A program made the position numbers and the translations under genes. From NCBI GenBank assembly GCA_010356995.1, contig ML996707.1, positions 1-64,000 on the forward strand: a stretch of 64,000 bases of DNA, in the 5' to 3' direction. The DNA is from Trichodelitschia bisporula. Its lineage: Eukaryota; Ascomycota; Dothideomycetes; Phaeotrichales; Phaeotrichaceae. Under the pieces are notes generated by a model that saw only the letters and a program-made list of their open reading frames with translations, was not told where the DNA came from and made no database searches. Positions 22,437 to 33,485 of this stretch are shown here, in pieces; the first letter of the stretch is position 1; every line of letters starts with the position of its first letter.

Positions 22437-23666
22437 ATGCGTCTCTCCCTCATCAGCTCCGCCATCACTCTCATCACCGACTTCACCACAGCCACCTTCC
22501 TCACCCCCATTACCACATCATCTCTCCTCGCCATCTCGATCCTCGCCATACTCTCCCCTTCCAACTCACTCCACCACATGCTCACAAGCCCACGACGCCT
22601 CGATGCCGATCCCAAGCCCCTCGTCGTTACCAACATGTGCCCATCCTCCCTCTGGCCTGGGATAGACACCCAGTCCGGCACCGGCCCGTCGCCGCCTGGC
22701 TTCTCCCTCGCCCCGCAGTCGAGCAGCAATCTGACCGTCAGCGCCGACTGGCAGGGCCGCGTGTGGGCACGCACGAATTGCAGCTTCAACAGCGACGGCA
22801 CCGGCCCAGCCAACAATGCTCTGGGAAAGGCCTGCGGGACCGGCGACTGCAACGGCCTTCTTGCTTGCAAAAGCGGTGGCGACACACCTGCCACCCTGGC
22901 TGAGTTCACGCTGTCCGGCTCTGACGGCAAGGCGTACTACGATATCTCTCTCGTTGACGGATACAACGTGCCCCTCGCAATTCTGCTATTGCCTTCCTCG
23001 GTCCTAGGACTCAGCCCGAATCTCACGAACCCGGCCTGTGTCGCCAGTCCTGCGCTGCTCGCGTCCACACCCTTCGACCCCTACAACGGCGGGCAGACCT
23101 TCCTCGGCACGAACTCGTCGTGCGCACTGCCGTTCGACACTACTGTCACAGAGCAGCAGGTCAACGAATGGTGCCCGTGGGACCTGCAGGTCGATGTCCC
23201 CAAGGGCCCTTCCGACGGTGTGTATACGTACCCTGACGCGAGCGTACAACGCCCGCCGTTCAATGCTTGCTTCAGCGCGTGCGCCAAATGGAACAAGCCG
23301 GAAGACTGCTGCACGGGTAGTCATGGCAGTCCAGGGACCTGTTCGCCGAGCGATTACTCCAAGGCGGCGAAGTCGGTCTGTCCTGATGGATACAGTTATG
23401 CCTTTGACGACAAGACGAGCACATTCATTGTCCCTGGCGGCGCAGCATTCGAGGTAGTATTCTGTCCCGGCGGCCGGAGCACAAACATCCTCTCTGCGGA
23501 GAAGGACAGCGTGCATGACCTTGGCGGTGGGCAAGTAACCTTTGGCAACGGACAGCACTCGGTGCGGGTGGTGAGTGAGAGGGTGGAGAGCAGAGCGACA
23601 AAGCATACTGTTGAGTGGGCGGTTCTCGCGCTGGCAGCGATGGCAGTCGGCTTCGCTGTACCGTAG
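22437..23666 (+). CDS. Thaumatin-like protein, GPI-anchored
   Basis: One exon, 409 aa. The thaumatin signature is present (GKACGTGDCNGLLAC, about residues 137-151), with the family opening LVVTNMCPSSLWPGI and SADWQGRVWARTNCSF, and many paired cysteines up to WNKPEDCCTGSHG and YSYAFDD. The C-terminus ends in a hydrophobic run (VEWAVLALAAMAVGFAV) after a short basic part, which fits a GPI-attachment signal. Fungal thaumatin-like proteins bind or hydrolyse beta-1,3-glucan in walls. The N-terminus is odd: a rather long, Thr/Ser-rich lead with hydrophobic runs at about residues 5-14 and 28-40, rather than one compact signal peptide, so the true start or a small intron there is uncertain. It converges with the GH55 glucanase, 211 bp away. 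Confidence 0.87.
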   Translation: MRLSLISSAITLITDFTTATFLTPITTSSLLAISILAILSPSNSLHHMLTSPRRLDADPKPLVVTNMCPSSLWPGIDTQSGTGPSPPGFSLAPQSSSNLTVSADWQGRVWARTNCSFNSDGTGPANNALGKACGTGDCNGLLACKSGGDTPATLAEFTLSGSDGKAYYDISLVDGYNVPLAILLLPSSVLGLSPNLTNPACVASPALLASTPFDPYNGGQTFLGTNSSCALPFDTTVTEQQVNEWCPWDLQVDVPKGPSDGVYTYPDASVQRPPFNACFSACAKWNKPEDCCTGSHGSPGTCSPSDYSKAAKSVCPDGYSYAFDDKTSTFIVPGGAAFEVVFCPGGRSTNILSAEKDSVHDLGGGQVTFGNGQHSVRVVSERVESRATKHTVEWAVLALAAMAVGFAVP

Positions 23667-23877
23667 TGTGGCTGTAGTATATCTGATCGTATTTCGTCAT
23701 TAGCACGTGCTCACGCTTCACTGACTTCGCCCTTCACATTCAACTCACGCACTCACGCATGCATACGAAAGTCCATAATGGCATGATGGATACGTTACGC
23801 TCCATTGGAATGATAAGCCCGAACCAATAACTCCATCACCATACCGTCATAAAGAACCCTGCAAAATCGCGCCTCCC

Positions 23878-26223
23878 TTACTCAGGCCGCCACATGCCCA
23901 GCGTCGCGCAAAAGTTGCTGCGGTTGTCCGCATCCGCAACCTGCACCTGCGTCACTGTGCGCCCAGTGCCGACCGTGAAGCCATTGCCCTCGGTGCTAAC
24001 CATGCTCACACTCGCCTTGGTACTCAGCCCATACAGCTCGAGCCCCGACACGGTGCCCTCGACGCTGATGATGCGGTTCTGGCAGTTCTGCTCGCCGACG
24101 CACACCTGGTCGTAGTTGTCAAAGAAGGAATACAGGCCGCCTCCGAACAGCACCACGTCCGACGAGTCGACGATGCGCAGCCCCCACGCGCGGTTGTCTC
24201 GGTCAACACTGCTGCCAAACGTCGGATCGCCAATCCGCGAATCCGGCGTCCACGGCCCCGGCGCTGGCGGGTTGCCCTGCATGTACGGCGTCTCCGTTTG
24301 CGCCGTCGCAAAGTAGACATTCTTTGCATTGCGCAACTGGTAGTTGTACAGCTGCGAATGTTCCGCCGCGGTGCCAACCAGCCACACTGGTTGCTGGCTC
24401 TCAATGTGCACGCCACGCCCGTTGTAGAGGTCGATCTGCGAGTGTCCCGCTTGGTCCAATTCGTGGTCCGCAACCCAGAACCAGCAGTTCTCGACGTACA
24501 CGCTCGCGCTCGGCAGTGTGTGGAACAACGTGTGGGCGCCGATACATGCCGAGTTCGGCCCGTGCTGCGCGCCCGGGTTCTTGGCGCATTTGTCGGCCTG
24601 CAGCTGCGTGCCGGCGGCGCCACCGAGACGGAAGTGTACATCCCAGAGGCCGTTGCTCCCCTGGCTGGAAGCGCCGGAGGCCCACTCCATCAGGATCGCA
24701 CCCGGCGCTGGACCGGCCGTCGCGAAGATCATATCCGACATCTCCACCGCGCCGTTGTCGTTCGGCGTGCCAATCAGGAACACCGGCTGTGGGTTCGACG
24801 GATCGCTGAAGGCCGCACCGCTCGCGAGAATAACGGGCCAGATCTCGCCGGTTATCTTTGCGTGCGCCGGCACGCGGACAGTGCTTGTGATGATGTATGC
24901 GCCGTGGTCGAAGTACAGTACCTGCCCCGGCTGCAGCGCGTTGAGCGCGGCCTGGATCGCGCCCGTGTCGTCCGTCTGACCGTCACCCTTTGCGCCCGCA
25001 GCCTTGACGCTGACAAAGTTTGACACCGGCACGTCGAGGTACTGCGGCTTCGAGCGCGCAAACACACGGCCATCCGCGGTCAGCAGTGGAGACGGCTTCG
25101 CTGCCGCTGGGACCATCCCCTGCGTGCGTGTGCCGTCGCTCCCGGCGTACGTGCGGCCTTGGACCCACGTCTGCACCTTGGACCCTCCCGGCATGATCGT
25201 CTGCCCGTCGAACGACTGAACAGCCACCCGTGCGCCGCCAAAGTCGACGTTGTCCAGGACGAGCGTGCCTCCGCCGGAAGGTACCGACTGCATATTGAAC
25301 GACGTGTTGAAGGCAACATCGGTATTCGTGAAGACCGCGTCCTGCAGCAGCACCGATCCCACAGTCTGGTTCGGCGGGTTGTTCGCCATGTCGATACCCA
25401 GGTTGCAGTTGTTGATGGCGACGTCCTTGAACGTCCACACCCAGTTCCAGTTCATGAAGATTGCCGTGCGGCAGCCGTTGAAGGTCAGATTGCGTGTCGT
25501 GAACTGCTGGTTCCCCAGAAACATGCCCATGTTGCCACCGTTAAAGGTCAGGTCCGTCATGAAGCCGCCGCTGCCGTTGTCCATGAAGACGCCCTGTTGC
25601 GCCGTCGCGCCCGGAACCATCTCAAAGCGGATGTTCTGCAGGCTCGTCGCCTGCGCAACCTGCCAGTGGATTCCGGCACCGCGGTCGCCCGGCATGGCCG
25701 TCAGATCGATGACAAAGTTGCGCACCTGGCGGAAAAAGTTGTTCTGATTGGTGTACCAGTTGTTGCCAAAATTGTCATACGGGTCGCTGTCAATGATGGC
25801 GATGCCGGTGAAGGAGGGTGCCGCCTTCAGCGTCGGCGGGCTCGACGCGTCGCCAACAAACTGCGTGTAGTAGAGCTGCACGATCGGCTTCGACACGACG
25901 TATACACCCGGCGGGAAATAGACGATGGCCGGCGTCACGGTGGTCGAGTCGCAGCCCTGGGCGCAACGCGGACTGCTGCCCATGGTGATGCAGGTGTTGA
26001 TAGCGGCCGTGTCATCGGTCTGGCCGTCGCCTTTAGCACCACAGTCGCGGACGTTGCGGAAGATCTGGTACGCGGGATCGCCGAAGGCTGCCTTGCCCTG
26101 GCGCGCAATGGAGGAGACCCAGTAGGACGTGGTGGTATCGCGCGCGATCAGGCCATCTATGGGGGCGGCGGAGACAAGCGCGGAGAGGAAGAGCGCCAGC
26201 GGCGCAAATATGGAGAGGCGCAT
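23878..26223 (-). CDS. Secreted GH55 exo-beta-1,3-glucanase
   Basis: A single exon of 781 aa. It begins with a classical signal peptide (MRLSIFAPLALFLSALVSA). Two pectate-lyase-like beta-helix domains follow, each starting with the same block: FRNVRDCGAKGDGQTDDTAA (about residue 55) and VKAAGAKGDGQTDDTGAIQA (about residue 405). This tandem layout and length are those of glycoside hydrolase family 55, which releases glucose or gentiobiose from the non-reducing end of beta-1,3-glucan. Further family blocks are GAGIHWQVAQATSLQNI, WVADHELDQ and YFATAQTETPYMQGNP. It likely acts outside the cell in wall remodelling or nutrition. Being intronless at 2.3 kb is notable. It converges with the thaumatin-like gene. 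Confidence 0.93.
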   Translation of the reverse strand: MRLSIFAPLALFLSALVSAAPIDGLIARDTTTSYWVSSIARQGKAAFGDPAYQIFRNVRDCGAKGDGQTDDTAAINTCITMGSSPRCAQGCDSTTVTPAIVYFPPGVYVVSKPIVQLYYTQFVGDASSPPTLKAAPSFTGIAIIDSDPYDNFGNNWYTNQNNFFRQVRNFVIDLTAMPGDRGAGIHWQVAQATSLQNIRFEMVPGATAQQGVFMDNGSGGFMTDLTFNGGNMGMFLGNQQFTTRNLTFNGCRTAIFMNWNWVWTFKDVAINNCNLGIDMANNPPNQTVGSVLLQDAVFTNTDVAFNTSFNMQSVPSGGGTLVLDNVDFGGARVAVQSFDGQTIMPGGSKVQTWVQGRTYAGSDGTRTQGMVPAAAKPSPLLTADGRVFARSKPQYLDVPVSNFVSVKAAGAKGDGQTDDTGAIQAALNALQPGQVLYFDHGAYIITSTVRVPAHAKITGEIWPVILASGAAFSDPSNPQPVFLIGTPNDNGAVEMSDMIFATAGPAPGAILMEWASGASSQGSNGLWDVHFRLGGAAGTQLQADKCAKNPGAQHGPNSACIGAHTLFHTLPSASVYVENCWFWVADHELDQAGHSQIDLYNGRGVHIESQQPVWLVGTAAEHSQLYNYQLRNAKNVYFATAQTETPYMQGNPPAPGPWTPDSRIGDPTFGSSVDRDNRAWGLRIVDSSDVVLFGGGLYSFFDNYDQVCVGEQNCQNRIISVEGTVSGLELYGLSTKASVSMVSTEGNGFTVGTGRTVTQVQVADADNRSNFCATLGMWRPE

Positions 26224-29200
26224 GGCGGAGAGAAGGTGTGGGGTCGAGTTTGGGGATTACTCGTGAGTTGCGAGTCGCGAAGGAGCGTGGTGAAGAGGGT
26301 CAAAGGGGTTCAAATAGTGGGGTTAGGAAGGAGGTATGGGGGCTTGTGGAATTGGGAAGGCTGAATTTGGAAGCGGAGTCCAAAGTGAACGCTGGAGAAA
26401 GAGCCCAAGTGCCGGCAGAACTTCCAAGAAAACGATTCCGCCCGGGTCCAGATGCGTCGTCGAAGCAAGTCGCTAAGGCCAAGGCGTCAATCCAAGTTTG
26501 TCAAATAGGAGTTGTCGAATAGAAGTCAAATGCAGTTTTTCTGTCCAAGACCACAGTCCAGCTTCGGCCAAGGTGAATAGCTGTCGATGTGAGTAGCGGT
26601 CGATCAACGACGCTTTATATCGAAGTGAAGCGTCTAGAAATGCACAAAGGAGCGACAACACGCGCAAGACAACGACTGAAGGCACAAGGTTAGCCCACGC
26701 ATGCTGGGAGGGATAGAACTGCTCTTAAACAAGCTCGTCCCCCGTGGTCAAGGTGTTTGATAGCAATAGCTAGCATCGTTTCGAAACGCGCGGCGGGCGT
26801 GCCCAATTCGGCATTCGGCCATCCCCAGGCACCGGTCCTTCTGGACGTCCGCTGGTAAACCGCGCCATCGCCTGCCATCGCCTCCCAACCTCGTGCCGGA
26901 GTCGTCTGGACTGCTCTGTAGGGGGATATGTGAAACGCGATGCTGGTGCAGAGATGCGCGACGTCGAATCAAGGCCAAACCGGGGGCGGCAGGGCGCGTG
27001 TGGCGCACTCGGTTGGCTGCGACGCCACGACCCGAGAAATCCACAGGGCGAACAACCATCTCCTTTATCGATGCTTTTTTCGACTCCTCGATCTGGCTTC
27101 ATGGAATTCGGCAAATCATTCACGAAGTCCCCTTTTCTCTCCGTTTCGCATTTGCCTGTTGGCTTATCGTTCTTCTCTTTCATCTTGAACTACATACCTC
27201 GTCGCCCTCGTCACTCTCTTCTCCTTGCCCAACTTCCCCCCCCCTCCCTCCCCCTACCATGTCCCGCCAAAATGAAACTTGATCAACCCAGCTATTGGCC
27301 CCGTGAGCAATATCCGTCCGATCCGTGATCTCCTGCTATGCCCCGGATTAGCATTACCACCCGCATTACCACCCGCAACGACAAGCATTGCCACCAACAA
27401 GCATTCCACCAGCGCGGCCAGCATTCCAACCAGCAATGGCCAGCATCGTCGAGTCTTCTGGTGCCTGGATGCCCGTCACCGACTGCCGTGTAACGCCGCA
27501 CCACCGCGTGCTCCCACATCATGCGCGACCGTTGAGCCCGACGCGGTCGCTGCACGAGCCCTATGCCTGTGCCCGTCTGTGTCCTCCGATGTGTGAGATG
27601 CGTATCGCCGGGTCGGTTTGAGCAACTGCTAGCGATCAACGGTCAGCGGCACCGGTTCAACTCTTTGTGCGTTTGAACGTTGTATTCGTGGAACCGCGGG
27701 GATATACAAAGGGAGGCTTTGTTTCGCGTTGGATTTGACGTTGGAGCATGCTGGGTCAGTGCCCATTCAGCGGGTAAGGGTGCGCGGGACCCCGACCAGG
27801 GCTTCAAGACATCGCGATCAGGGTTAAGTGGCATCATGACTTCCATGGACCGCGATCGGCACGGCCTTGAGATGCAATTGGATCATGTTCGAGGCCTGCA
27901 ATTTGGCTTGGTGGCCATGCTGCCAATCCGCTGTCCTCACTCCTGCCCGATTTGGATGGCCAGCAGCAAACGATGATAAATGCGCACAATTCGACAAAGA
28001 ACCAGAACTTCACCATTGCAACCTTTACCAGGCATTGTGTGGCACGCGGTTTTATTATCAGCAAAGAATGGGCCGATTTATCCTTTGTTTGTCTACAGTA
28101 CACTCCATGTGCCGTCTTCCTGGGCCGCAGCAGATTGCCTCGAGACGTCGCCCGCTGAGTGGTGTGTACGATTGGGAGACGGCGATGCCGAAGTTTTCGA
28201 TATGCGTGATAAGCGTCATCCAGTTTCGATCCGCCCTCTAAGAAATGCGCTTAATCAATGCTGCCGCTTCAGTGTCTCGTTTCGGCACCGGCAGCCTTCG
28301 TTGGCCTGGTGAAGATGGTGGGGGTGAGCACTGAGCGCACTCACTATGCCGACCGTAACGAGAACGAGAAGTCTGGCGGGTGCAAAGAATTTAATCTTCG
28401 AGATCATGTTTATGGCGTCGGAGATAGCGCAGTAGGCGTACAATGCCAACGCGGGCAACACGAGTCCCGGGGACACCATTGTGAATGACGGAGCAAACGA
28501 GTGGTAGCGAGAAAGAAGTAGACTCGAAGGTTACTCATACGCAGGCAGAGGACGTCGCCTTGCATAACCTGCACCGTCAGCACCATACCGAAGCCATCTC
28601 CACCTTGATACAGATTGTATCTTAACCACTTCAAGGCTGTACGGCAGATATCTCTGGTACAGGCGATTTTGGCTATCAATTCTTGTATCGCAACATTTGA
28701 ACCAGCCTGGACAATTAACACTGTCCTTTTTGTCTTCGGTCCATAGACTCACAATCGTCCGTTTTGTTCCCCGTTGAAGTCGAGGTATGGAGGCGAAAAC
28801 GGCTAACCTTGATTTTGCACGTGAGTGACAGCTCGGCGATGAAGTATGCAAAAATCCCACCAGGTAGCTTGCTTTTTATAGTTTCGTTCATCTATATTAT
28901 GATGACAGTGAGTACCAGCGAGCAAACCGTGCAGCTTGTCCATGAATCTACTGCTTTATTCATGACGTTGTCGGGTTGCATGGATCGCGATGTCGGCCGG
29001 CAGCTAAGCGCTCAGACCAGTTAGGGCCAGTGTGCTTCCTACTACCACAATACATCACGATCAGTCGATCCTTTGCTTGTTTGATCAGAGGTCGTGATAA
29101 TAAGATGTGAACGTTTAATGATCCCTCGTCTTCTTACCTACCTCCGCCACACAGCCGAGGCACGGCCCGCCCCGCCAACAGCGACCATCAAAGTCACCCG

Positions 29201-29228
29201 CGACGACAACTCTACCTCCAATACAACG
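26224..29228. other. Three-kilobase gene-poor interval
   Basis: The first few hundred bases are the GH55 promoter. Around 27350-27460 there are loose repeats of GCATTACCACC/GCATTCCACC. No gene is certain. Frames at 27867-28241 have no family signal. A possible exon pair on the minus strand is listed separately. Confidence 0.4.
28256..28479 (-). other. Possible exons of an unassigned membrane protein
   Basis: The minus strand reads MVSPGLVLPALALYAYCAIS then FFAPARLLVLVTVGI, two hydrophobic helices. A well-formed 43-nt intron follows (GTGAGT...CTTCACCAG), and the frame then continues ANEGCRCRNETLKRQH to a stop. Upstream (28530-28870) lie further open pieces in shifting frames, preceded by a TATA-like ATAAAA. 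I cannot join these into one convincing gene; it may be a decaying membrane-protein gene. Confidence 0.2.
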
Positions 29229-30222
29229 ATGGTTGTAAAAACAATATACATCTGCCGTCACGGTGTACGCCTCTCCTCTTCATCATTCAGCCTCTAACGC
29301 ATACAGTTCCGCCTCAACTGGACGCTCGACCCACACACGATCACCTACTCCGCCAACTTCCCCACCCCCACCGGCATCCCCGCCGACCCGCCGCTCGCAA
29401 GCCATGGCGAGGCGCAGAGCCTCGAGCTTGCCACCGCCGTAGCCGCACTCGACCCGCCTGTCGATGCCATTTACGGTAGCCCGTACTACCGCTGTCTTCA
29501 GACCATTGCGCCAGCCGCTCGCATTATCGGTGGGCGGCTGCCACCCGCGCGGCGCGGCATCCGCGTCGAGACCGGCTTCGGGTGTGTCTCTCTCGACTTT
29601 CCCAGCCATAATGATCCCACCTCGTTCATGTTACGCCCATGTTATGCAGACGAGCGCTAACCGCCGCAGCGAGTGGTACGGCCAAACAGACGGCGTCCCG
29701 CAGCCGCGTCCCGCCCCGGTGAGCTCCCTCGCGCCCCTATTCCCTGGCCTCCTCGATACATCCTACACCTCGACCGCCGAAGCGCACCCCCACGGCGAGT
29801 CAATCAAGCAGCTACATGACCGCATCGCCGCTGCGCTGCACGCCGTCATCAGCGCCGCGGACGCCGAGCCCGATGGCCCTTCTGCCATCCTCATCTGCAC
29901 GCACGCGGCGAGCATGATCGCCATGGGCCGCGCGCTGACGGGCGTGATGCCGGCCGACCCGTGCGACGACGACTTCAAGTGCTTCACCGCGAGCCTGTCG
30001 CGGTACGTACGACGGACGGTGGATGACGGCCCGCCGAGCGAGTGGCGCGGCGTGGGCGTCAAAGGTGGGTGGGACTGCGAGGCAAACGCCGACTGCAGCC
30101 ACCTGGTGGGCGGCGAGGAGCGTGGGTGGCACTTTTCCGGCGATGAATCATTCCTGCGTGACCCGGACGCGTTCAACGACGCCGATAACGAGCGGCGGGA
30201 AACGAGAGAGACGAAGCTGTGA
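29229..30222 (+). CDS. Histidine phosphatase (phosphoglycerate-mutase-like) family protein
   Basis: Exons 29229-29264, 29307-29581 and 29670-30222 give 287 aa. Introns are 42 and 88 nt. The first sits within the catalytic motif, and joining gives ICRHGFRLNW with R10-H11-G12. Other family marks are LASHGEAQSLELA, YGSPYYRCLQTIAPAA (with the catalytic Arg), the pocket VETGFGEWYG and the second histidine in ILICTHAASMIAMGRAL. The sequence type, with RHGFRLNW, SEWYGQ and a C-terminal acidic tail, matches the fungal group related to the yeast TFIIIC subunit Tfc7 and its paralogue YNL108C. Whether it is an enzyme or a TFIIIC component cannot be decided here; the catalytic residues look intact. Confidence 0.85.
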
Positions 30223-30602
30223 TGTGGATGGATATTAGGATCCTACGTGCCCGACGGTATTCCTCTGGTACTGGGTCTGCAAGTGCTAGGGGAATGATGC
30301 GTGTGCTGTGATGCTGTGGGGATGAACGGAGATGCCGCGATTGTATGAGGCTACAGGATGCTTAAATGCTGAGACAAACACTTGAATACACCTTTGTCGA
30401 GCACAGTCACAACCGGGTTAGTCATTCACTGCCCGAAACCATATCCGTGATTGCGCCTAGCAGATGACCCTAAGCACACTTGACCGACATTGCTCTAGCA
30501 AATGACCTAGCACACACGACGCATCACTGTTGCAGCCCATATGCAGACATTGTCCTCCAGACCATCAGTCTACCTCCACCATAGCCCAGACCTCGCAATC
30601 GC

Positions 30603-31265
30603 CTAAGACTCTGTGATCGCCCGCCGGATGCGGGAGCCGCGCTGCCGCGACGTCAGGTGCGCGGAGCGGCTGGCCACGTCAGGCGTCTTAGCGACGGTCT
30701 CATCCGCCTCGGTCAGGATGAGCTCGATGTGGCACGGGTTCGACATGTACGGGTTGATCTGGCCTGTCAGCGAAATTCAATTAAGCTCACGGACAACGTA
30801 CCCGGCCGTGAGCGCGGTACGTCCGCCGACGCTGCTTGGGCGCCTGGTTGACCTGGATGTGCTTCACGACGAGCGCGCTGGTGTCAAGACCTTTGGTGTC
30901 GGCATTGGCCTCGGCGTTCTTGAGCAGGTCGAGCAGGAACTCGGCCGACTTGACGGGCCAGCGGGCCTTGGAGACGCCAAACTGCTTGCCTAGGGACGTC
31001 AGCTCTGTACACATCATTGAGCATTCATCAAATGCATCGGTCACCCACCCTGCGCCGTGCGTCCAGTGCTGCCCGCGTACCGACGCATAGGGACGGCCTC
31101 CTTGTGCTCCTTGACGTTCTCGAGAAACTGCACCGCGCGCTGCAGATTCCAGCCGTTAATGGCCTGGGCGGTCTCACGCGTGTTCTTGAACGACACGCGC
31201 AGGTAGGAGCCGCGCGCGCGCGCCGACTTGCCGGACTCGATGTGCGTAGCGGCGTAGCGAACCAT
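30603..31265 (-). CDS. RPL17: 60S ribosomal protein L17 (uL22)
   Basis: Exons 31265-31049, 30989-30802 and 30758-30603 give 186 aa. Introns are 59 and 43 nt. The start [20 protein letters not shown] is the family's, followed by [15 protein letters not shown] and [14 protein letters not shown]. The conserved loop [15 protein letters not shown] is rebuilt across the second intron. The protein lines the peptide exit tunnel of the large subunit. An ATG 42 bases further upstream (31307) is in frame but outside the conserved start, so I take 31265. It is divergent from the fibrillarin gene, with 281 bp between the starts. Confidence 0.95.
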
Positions 31266-31546
31266 GATGTGTGGTGGTGTCGGAGGTTGTCGTGTCGTCG
31301 GTGTCAATGAAGTCGTTGGTTTGGCAATTTTCAGTGGTGGGCGTGGTTGCTTGGCCGTCGTAAAAAGGTTTGTCCGTGCAGGGGGTGCTGGAGCTAAGCG
31401 AAAAAATTCTGGGAGCTGGTCGAGAACAGCTTTTCACGTTCGTTCTCCGCAACGTCCTCTACTTTTTTTGCTCAAGTCTACGTCCCCCTGCACATCTCTA
31501 CCACTACGTGTCGTACCGACTCTCAATCGATTCAGATTCTCATATA
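31266..31546. promoter_or_regulatory. Shared promoter of RPL17 and fibrillarin
   Basis: 281 bp separate the two start codons. Both products belong to ribosome production, so a common bidirectional promoter is likely (inference). A T-run (CTTTTTTTGC) lies near 31462. I cannot name a factor-binding site. Confidence 0.5.
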
Positions 31547-32651
31547 ATGCCCCCATTTACTCCTCGGGGCGGTCGCGGCGGGCGTGGTGGTGCTCCGTCG
31601 CGCGGTGGAGCACGCGGCGGTCGTGGTTGGTCTTGTCTCTGCACTTAATGGCCTTTCTAACATCACAGGCGGTTTCGGTGCACCACGCGGTGGTGATCGT
31701 GGTCGTGGCCGTGGCGGCGGCCGTGGTGCTCCTCGCGGCGGCGCGCGCGGCGGCCGTGGCGGCGGTGCGGGCGCAAAGGGCGGCCAGAAGGTTATCATTG
31801 TACGTCTTCGTGCTGTCTACACCAACAACTACTTACACCTATTAGGAGCCGTGGGGACGCCACAAGGGTGTGTTCGTTGCGCGTGGCAAGGAAGACCTGC
31901 TCGTCACCGTCAACCTCACGCCCGGTGAGTCCGTCTACGGCGAGAAACGTGTCGTTGTGCAGGGCTCGCTCAAGGACGCAAACGGCGACGATGCGCCGAC
32001 ATCTGTTGAATACCGCGTGTGGAACCCTTTCCGCTCCAAGCTTGCGGCCGGTATCATCGGCGGCATGGAGAATATCTACATGGTGGGTCATCCCCTAAAT
32101 ATTAAGCCCCACTAACAACCCAGGGCCCCGGCAGTAAGGTGCTCTACCTCGGTGCGGCCAGTGGCACGTCAGTCTCCCATGTTGCAGACATTGTCGGCAA
32201 GGAGGGTACAGTGTACGCGGTCGAGTTCAGCCATCGCAGCGGCCGCGACCTCGTCAACATGGCGACGCACCGCACGAACGTGATCCCGATCGTCGAAGAC
32301 GCGCGGCACCCGATGCGGTACCGCATGCTCGTTGGCATGGTGGATTGCATCTTCGCCGATGTCGCCCAGCCTGATCAAGCGCGTATTGTCGGGCTTAACG
32401 CGCACCAGTTCCTCAAGGTTGGCGGCGGCGTCGTCGTCTCGATCAAGGCCAACTGCATCGACAGCACGGCGGCGCCCGAAGCTGTCTTCGCGCGCGAGGT
32501 CGAGAAGATGCGTGCCGAGTATGTACCAATGCCTCCCTGTTTATACATCGCTGACTGTCCAAGGCGTATCAAACCCAAAGAGCAACTTACACTCGAGCCG
32601 TTTGAGCGCGATCACGCCATGGTCTGCGGCATATACCAGCGTGCTGGGTAA
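31547..32651 (+). CDS. NOP1: Fibrillarin, rRNA 2'-O-methyltransferase
   Basis: Five exons (31547-31625, 31669-31799, 31846-32082, 32124-32518, 32564-32651) give 309 aa. Introns are 43, 46, 41 and 45 nt. The N-terminus is a glycine/arginine-rich domain (residues 1-65, RGG units). The second part starts [19 protein letters not shown] and contains the SAM-binding motif [20 protein letters not shown] and the catalytic-core blocks [14 protein letters not shown] and [16 protein letters not shown]. Fibrillarin is the methyltransferase of box C/D snoRNPs in the nucleolus. The first intron cuts the RGG repeat. The frame ends IYQRAG, close to the usual family end. Confidence 0.95.
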
Positions 32652-33485
32652 ATGTAATGTAGGCGGTCATGGGCGGCGTTTGGGGCACGGCGCAGGCATC
32701 CAGGGTTTGACGTACGGTACTCATTTCGATAGTGTGCGATATGGAATCTGAGATTTGATCTGATGCAGTAGCATGATCGGTGACACCACCTGATATGACT
32801 TTGACATTGGCTCAACTTCACAGGCTCCGTCTCCAACTGGCAGTTTGCATCTCATACGACAAAGAGGGCGCAGATGCTCATGTCCCATGCCCAGCAGTGT
32901 GCAGCAGCAGTTCCCTGGATCCAACTTCGTGACTTTTAGAGCGAAGTTCTCGACTTATTTTGGAGATGATCGAAGTCCCGTGCCCACCGCAGGCATGACC
33001 AGCGGCTGTCACGCAGACCGATAGTTGCGACCGGCCCAAGGTCGAACGTTGCCAACAACTTTCAGCGCCCAGGAGTGGAGAAGTGAGTGTGGAGGATGGT
33101 TGTTGGCAAGGCAAAATTATTGCTTAAGGCAAAAGTGCGGCAGGCAGCAAATATCCGGCCCGCATTCCCAGCTCAACTCGGCAGTTTGGCGCCGCACCGG
33201 CCCGACCACCACGACCCCACCACTTATTTTACGCTAAACCCGGATTGTCCCCGCTCTAACCCAAAACTGATAACCGCTAACCTAATATGGTATCCCTGTA
33301 GAAACACCTCGATGCTTCCACGATGACGCACCCCGCTTCCCGGTTTGTTCTCGAGCCTCACGCCATTTCGAGAATGCACCAGCACCACCTCTTTCCATGA
33401 ACACTTCCTCGACCTCGACTACTTAAATCTCCCTCTCCTCTGGTTTTACCTTCTCTTTCTCGTCTTCATCAAACAACAACGAACC
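32652..33485. other. Intergenic space upstream of HSP104
   Basis: 834 bp containing the 3' end of NOP1 and the HSP104 promoter. No other gene seen. Heat-shock-type elements lie near its right end. Confidence 0.45.
33348..33374. promoter_or_regulatory. Candidate heat-shock element
   Basis: TTCGAGAA at 33367-33374 is a perfect inverted pair of nTTCnn/GAAn units, and TTCTCGAG at 33348-33355 is a near match 11 bases upstream. They lie 110-140 bp before the HSP104 start, where an Hsf1 site would be expected, though this could also be within the leader. Confidence 0.35.

Noticed and set aside
25159-26364. A 401-codon plus-strand frame.
   Set aside because: Antisense of the GH55 gene; no family signal.
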